Shown: in pieces, positions 61,513 to 64,000 of the stretch
How positions within the stretch are numbered: position 1 is the stretch's first letter
Layout of the letters: every line of letters begins with the position of its first letter
Assembly (NCBI RefSeq): GCF_947498005.1
Contig: NZ_CANMIW010000001.1
Location: forward strand, 1 to 64,000
From: an uncultured Winogradskyella sp.
Lineage (GTDB): Bacteria > Bacteroidota > Bacteroidia > Flavobacteriales > Flavobacteriaceae
Length of the DNA: 64,000 nucleotides
Direction of reading: 5' to 3'
Made by a program: the position numbers and the translations under genes
The notes under the pieces: model-generated
The model's database searches: none
What the model was told of the DNA's origin: nothing
What the model saw: only the letters and a program-made list of their open reading frames with translations

Positions 61513-62549
61513 TATATGGCTATATTTTCAGCATTTACCCATTCGTTAGCAATATTTGCAAGTACTTCGGTAAAATCGTCGCGCTCATTAAGACACGGAA
61601 TAACAGTGAATTCTTCACCTCCCATTTCGTGAAAAATTTCTTCTCCTTCCATAGCAATTTCTTCTAAAGTTTCTAAACAATCGCTCACAAAAGCAGGTGT
61701 TACAATAGCCATTTTTTTAATACCTTCCTTACCCATTCTTTCAATGGTTCGATCTGTATATGGTTTTAACCAAGGGTCAAACCCAAGTCTTGATTGAAAG
61801 GTTGTAGAATACGTTCCATTTTTTAAGCCTAATTTTTTAGCGACATTTACGGTTGTAATTTCACATTGATGACGGTAACAAAACTCATGCTGCTTACTGC
61901 CTTTTTTAAAGCAACATTTTCCATTCATTTTGCAATTGCCATTGGTAATATCACTTTTTCTAATATGTCGTTCTGGCACGCCATGATAGCTAAAAAGAAT
62001 ATGCTCATAATCTAAATCATTTAAAACTTCTCCTATACTTTTAGAGAGTACGTTTATATAGTCTTGACGATGATAAAATGCAGGTGTTCTTGTGATTTTT
62101 ACCTCAGGAAAAAATTCAGAAACCAACTCATCTACTTTAACATCAATAGTTTCTGTCGTTGCCATGGCAAATTGAGGATACAAAGGAACGGTTTTTATTT
62201 CTGTACAGCCCTTATCTACCAACTCTTGTAATCCTTTTTTTATGGTCATACTTCCATAACGCATAGCTAGCGCAACAGGATAATCCACTTTCTTTTGAAG
62301 TTTCTCTTGAAGTCGTTCTGATAGAACAATTAAAGGCGAACCTTCTTCCCACCAAATTTTCTTATAAGCAGCAGCTGAAGCCTTAGGCCTAGTATTTAAA
62401 ATTATACCCTTAACCAATAACGTGCGCGCTAATAATGGTAAATCAATAACACGTTCGTCCATTAAAAATTCTCCGAGATACTTTTTTACATCCTTTGGAT
62501 TTGGACTGTCTGGAGAGCCCAAATTGACTAATAAAATTCCTTTTGACAT
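61512..62549 (-). CDS. hemH: Ferrochelatase
   Basis: The 345-residue protein starts KGILLVNLGSPDSPNPKDVKKY and has the ferrochelatase blocks MRYGSM, FSYHGVPERH (with the metal-binding His) and SRLGFDPWLKPYTD. It inserts Fe2+ into protoporphyrin IX. The segment CKMNGKCCFKKGSKQHEFC has four Cys and may be the extra metal-binding insert known from some ferrochelatases. Confidence 0.96.
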   Translation of the reverse strand: MSKGILLVNLGSPDSPNPKDVKKYLGEFLMDERVIDLPLLARTLLVKGIILNTRPKASAAAYKKIWWEEGSPLIVLSERLQEKLQKKVDYPVALAMRYGSMTIKKGLQELVDKGCTEIKTVPLYPQFAMATTETIDVKVDELVSEFFPEVKITRTPAFYHRQDYINVLSKSIGEVLNDLDYEHILFSYHGVPERHIRKSDITNGNCKMNGKCCFKKGSKQHEFCYRHQCEITTVNVAKKLGLKNGTYSTTFQSRLGFDPWLKPYTDRTIERMGKEGIKKMAIVTPAFVSDCLETLEEIAMEGEEIFHEMGGEEFTVIPCLNERDDFTEVLANIANEWVNAENIAI

Positions 62550-62770
62550 GCGTTTTTTTTTCTAACACAAAAATACAACACTAATTACAATAGTATAAGA
62601 AGAATAGTATTGCTTTTATTAATAGTGATATCACAAAATATTTTATGGCTTTTGTAGTTAAACTATTCATAATTCACATCTATATTTATTTCTTTTTAAC
62701 GAGTTTTATTAATTATATATGGCTATTTAAAGGATTTAAATATCTTTACAAGACTCGACCAAAACATATT

Positions 62771-64000
62771 ATGAAAAAAATCCTATTTATATTTCTTACA
62801 TTTTTTACAACAATCGCTTTCTCTCAACAACAATATCAAAGCTTACTCTGGAAAATCACTGGTAACGGATTAGAAAAACCATCTTATTTATATGGTACTA
62901 TGCACGTGAGTAAAAAAGTAGCATTCCGTTTAGATGACGTTTTTTATAAAGCGCTTAATGAAAGTGAATGTATTGCTTTAGAATCTGACCCAACAACTTG
63001 GCCAGGTTTTAACTATGATATGATGTTAGATCAAATGTCTGCATATAACAATAATAGTAATGAGTTTTACACCAACTTATTTAAGCTTACACATCCTGAA
63101 GAAATGGCTATTAGAGGATCTGTAAGAATGGACAATAATGCAGTTAATGCCTATTTATATAGAAAAAGCTATGCTTCAGATAATTTTGAAGAAGAAACAT
63201 ATTTAGACATGTTTATCTTTCAAGCTGGTAAGAAAAATAATAAAGATATTTATGCTTTAGAAGATTTAGCAGAGTCTCGCTATTTAACTACTAAAGCAGC
63301 TTATAATGCCAATAAAAAAGAGTTAGATCCCTGGGTTCAAAAACTGTATGCTAAGGAAAACCCATATTTAATTCAAGAAAATTTGTATCGCGATAGAAAC
63401 TTAGATCTATTAGATTCTATTGGTGCTGGTGTAAATACAGAATTCTATAGAGAAAACATGCTATATATTCGTAATAAGAATATGGTTGTATCTCTAATAG
63501 ACCTAATGCCAACTAAATCTGTGTTTGCAGGTGTTGGTGCAGCACATTTACCAGGTAAACAAGGCATGATTAATATGTTAAGAGAAAGAGGTTACACAGT
63601 AACATCCTTAACATCAGACCAAACGGATTATAGTAAAACCGAAAAAACGAAATTAGATAGTTTATTTATTGCACCTGTTCTTAAAAACCATAGTACACCA
63701 GATAATTTTCTTAGTATAAATACTTATGATGAATTGCGTGAATTCTCGTATGGTGGGCAAAAATATTACTTAGATCCAGATATGACTAATGGAGCTTATC
63801 TCACCATGAATAGAATTAGTCGCTTTACATATTTACCAAACGAAAAAGAAAATATTACACTTAAAGAAATAGATCATTTGCTCTATGAAGATATTCCAGG
63901 AGATATTATAAAAAAGGAAGAACTAACAAGTCCATATCCAGGAATTAGTATTGTTAACAAAACAAAGAAAGGCGAGTTTCAGAAATACCATATTTATCAA
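62771..64000 (+). CDS. TraB/GumN family protein (cut by window end)
   Basis: At least 410 residues starting MKKILFIFLTFFTTIAFSQQ (signal peptide). Motifs: LLWKITGNGLEKPSYLYGTMHV (the first GxxH box of TraB/GumN) and SVFAGVGAAHLPGKQGMINML (the second GxxH). These proteins are exported putative metalloproteases of the Tiki group. The gene continues beyond 64000. Confidence 0.9.
   Translation, partial: MKKILFIFLTFFTTIAFSQQQYQSLLWKITGNGLEKPSYLYGTMHVSKKVAFRLDDVFYKALNESECIALESDPTTWPGFNYDMMLDQMSAYNNNSNEFYTNLFKLTHPEEMAIRGSVRMDNNAVNAYLYRKSYASDNFEEETYLDMFIFQAGKKNNKDIYALEDLAESRYLTTKAAYNANKKELDPWVQKLYAKENPYLIQENLYRDRNLDLLDSIGAGVNTEFYRENMLYIRNKNMVVSLIDLMPTKSVFAGVGAAHLPGKQGMINMLRERGYTVTSLTSDQTDYSKTEKTKLDSLFIAPVLKNHSTPDNFLSINTYDELREFSYGGQKYYLDPDMTNGAYLTMNRISRFTYLPNEKENITLKEIDHLLYEDIPGDIIKKEELTSPYPGISIVNKTKKGEFQKYHIYQ

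Overview
The window is AT-rich chromosomal DNA from a member of the Bacteroidota, almost certainly a marine-type Flavobacteriaceae. The support is the promoter style (a TAnnTTTG -7 box before many genes), a type IX secretion C-terminal domain on an M1 peptidase, a flavobacterial SDR-type threonine dehydrogenase, TonB-receptor and SusC-like protein style, and many short lipoproteins. No rRNA and no CRISPR array were found. One complete tRNA (tRNA-Asn) is present.

Left edge (1-3170): four single-gene units, all on the + strand, are separated by about 130-bp repeats that look like integron attC sites. The first 7-12 bases of each unit are complementary to that unit's own last bases, and these end sequences differ from unit to unit. 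This is what mobile integron cassettes look like; no integrase lies in the window, so the array is either a cluster without integrase or the end of a larger integron beyond base 1. From 3189 to 8432 come small lipoproteins and membrane proteins of unknown role and a His-rich DUF4198-like protein coupled to a HupE/UreJ permease (probable metal handling).

Centre-left (8567-18778): an AraC regulator stands before two transcription units that share a duplicated promoter (a 50-residue ORF, and an AhpD-like protein with a cupredoxin-like protein). Then come a short SSB, two genes broken by single-base frameshifts, TPR proteins, a GIDE-domain protein, a CBS protein, a YeeZ-like oxidoreductase and threonine dehydrogenase.

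Mobile element (19046-33265): about 14.2 kb bounded by a 30-bp direct repeat of the tRNA-Asn 3' end, with a tyrosine integrase next to the intact tRNA. It carries replication or recombination ATPases, a DUF3871-like protein, a GIY-YIG/NUMOD protein, and a defence cluster: a type IIG-like restriction-modification enzyme, an FRG-domain protein, a structured RNA with its own promoter, and an Abi_2/AbiF-like HEPN protein. I see no conjugation genes.

Right part (33407-64000): conserved housekeeping and metal homeostasis. It includes RseP, an M1 peptidase, SCO, FeoA-FeoB with a Cys-rich FeoB partner, a DtxR/MntR-type regulator divergent from a TonB receptor with a perfect 20-bp operator palindrome, a full Mn/Zn/Fe-type ABC importer whose two permeases have winged-helix-like tails, a TerB/J-domain protein, bacilliredoxin, PlsC with acyl-ACP desaturase and an HD hydrolase, an AraC regulator divergent from three tandem paralogous secreted proteins with a copied promoter, enoyl-CoA hydratase, an NtrY-like kinase, HemJ, a MATE exporter and ferrochelatase, and a TraB/GumN protein cut by the window end.

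The best candidates for something new are the attC-like cassette array and the structured RNA beside the AbiF-like gene. The identifications rest on reading motifs by eye; no database or folding program was run.
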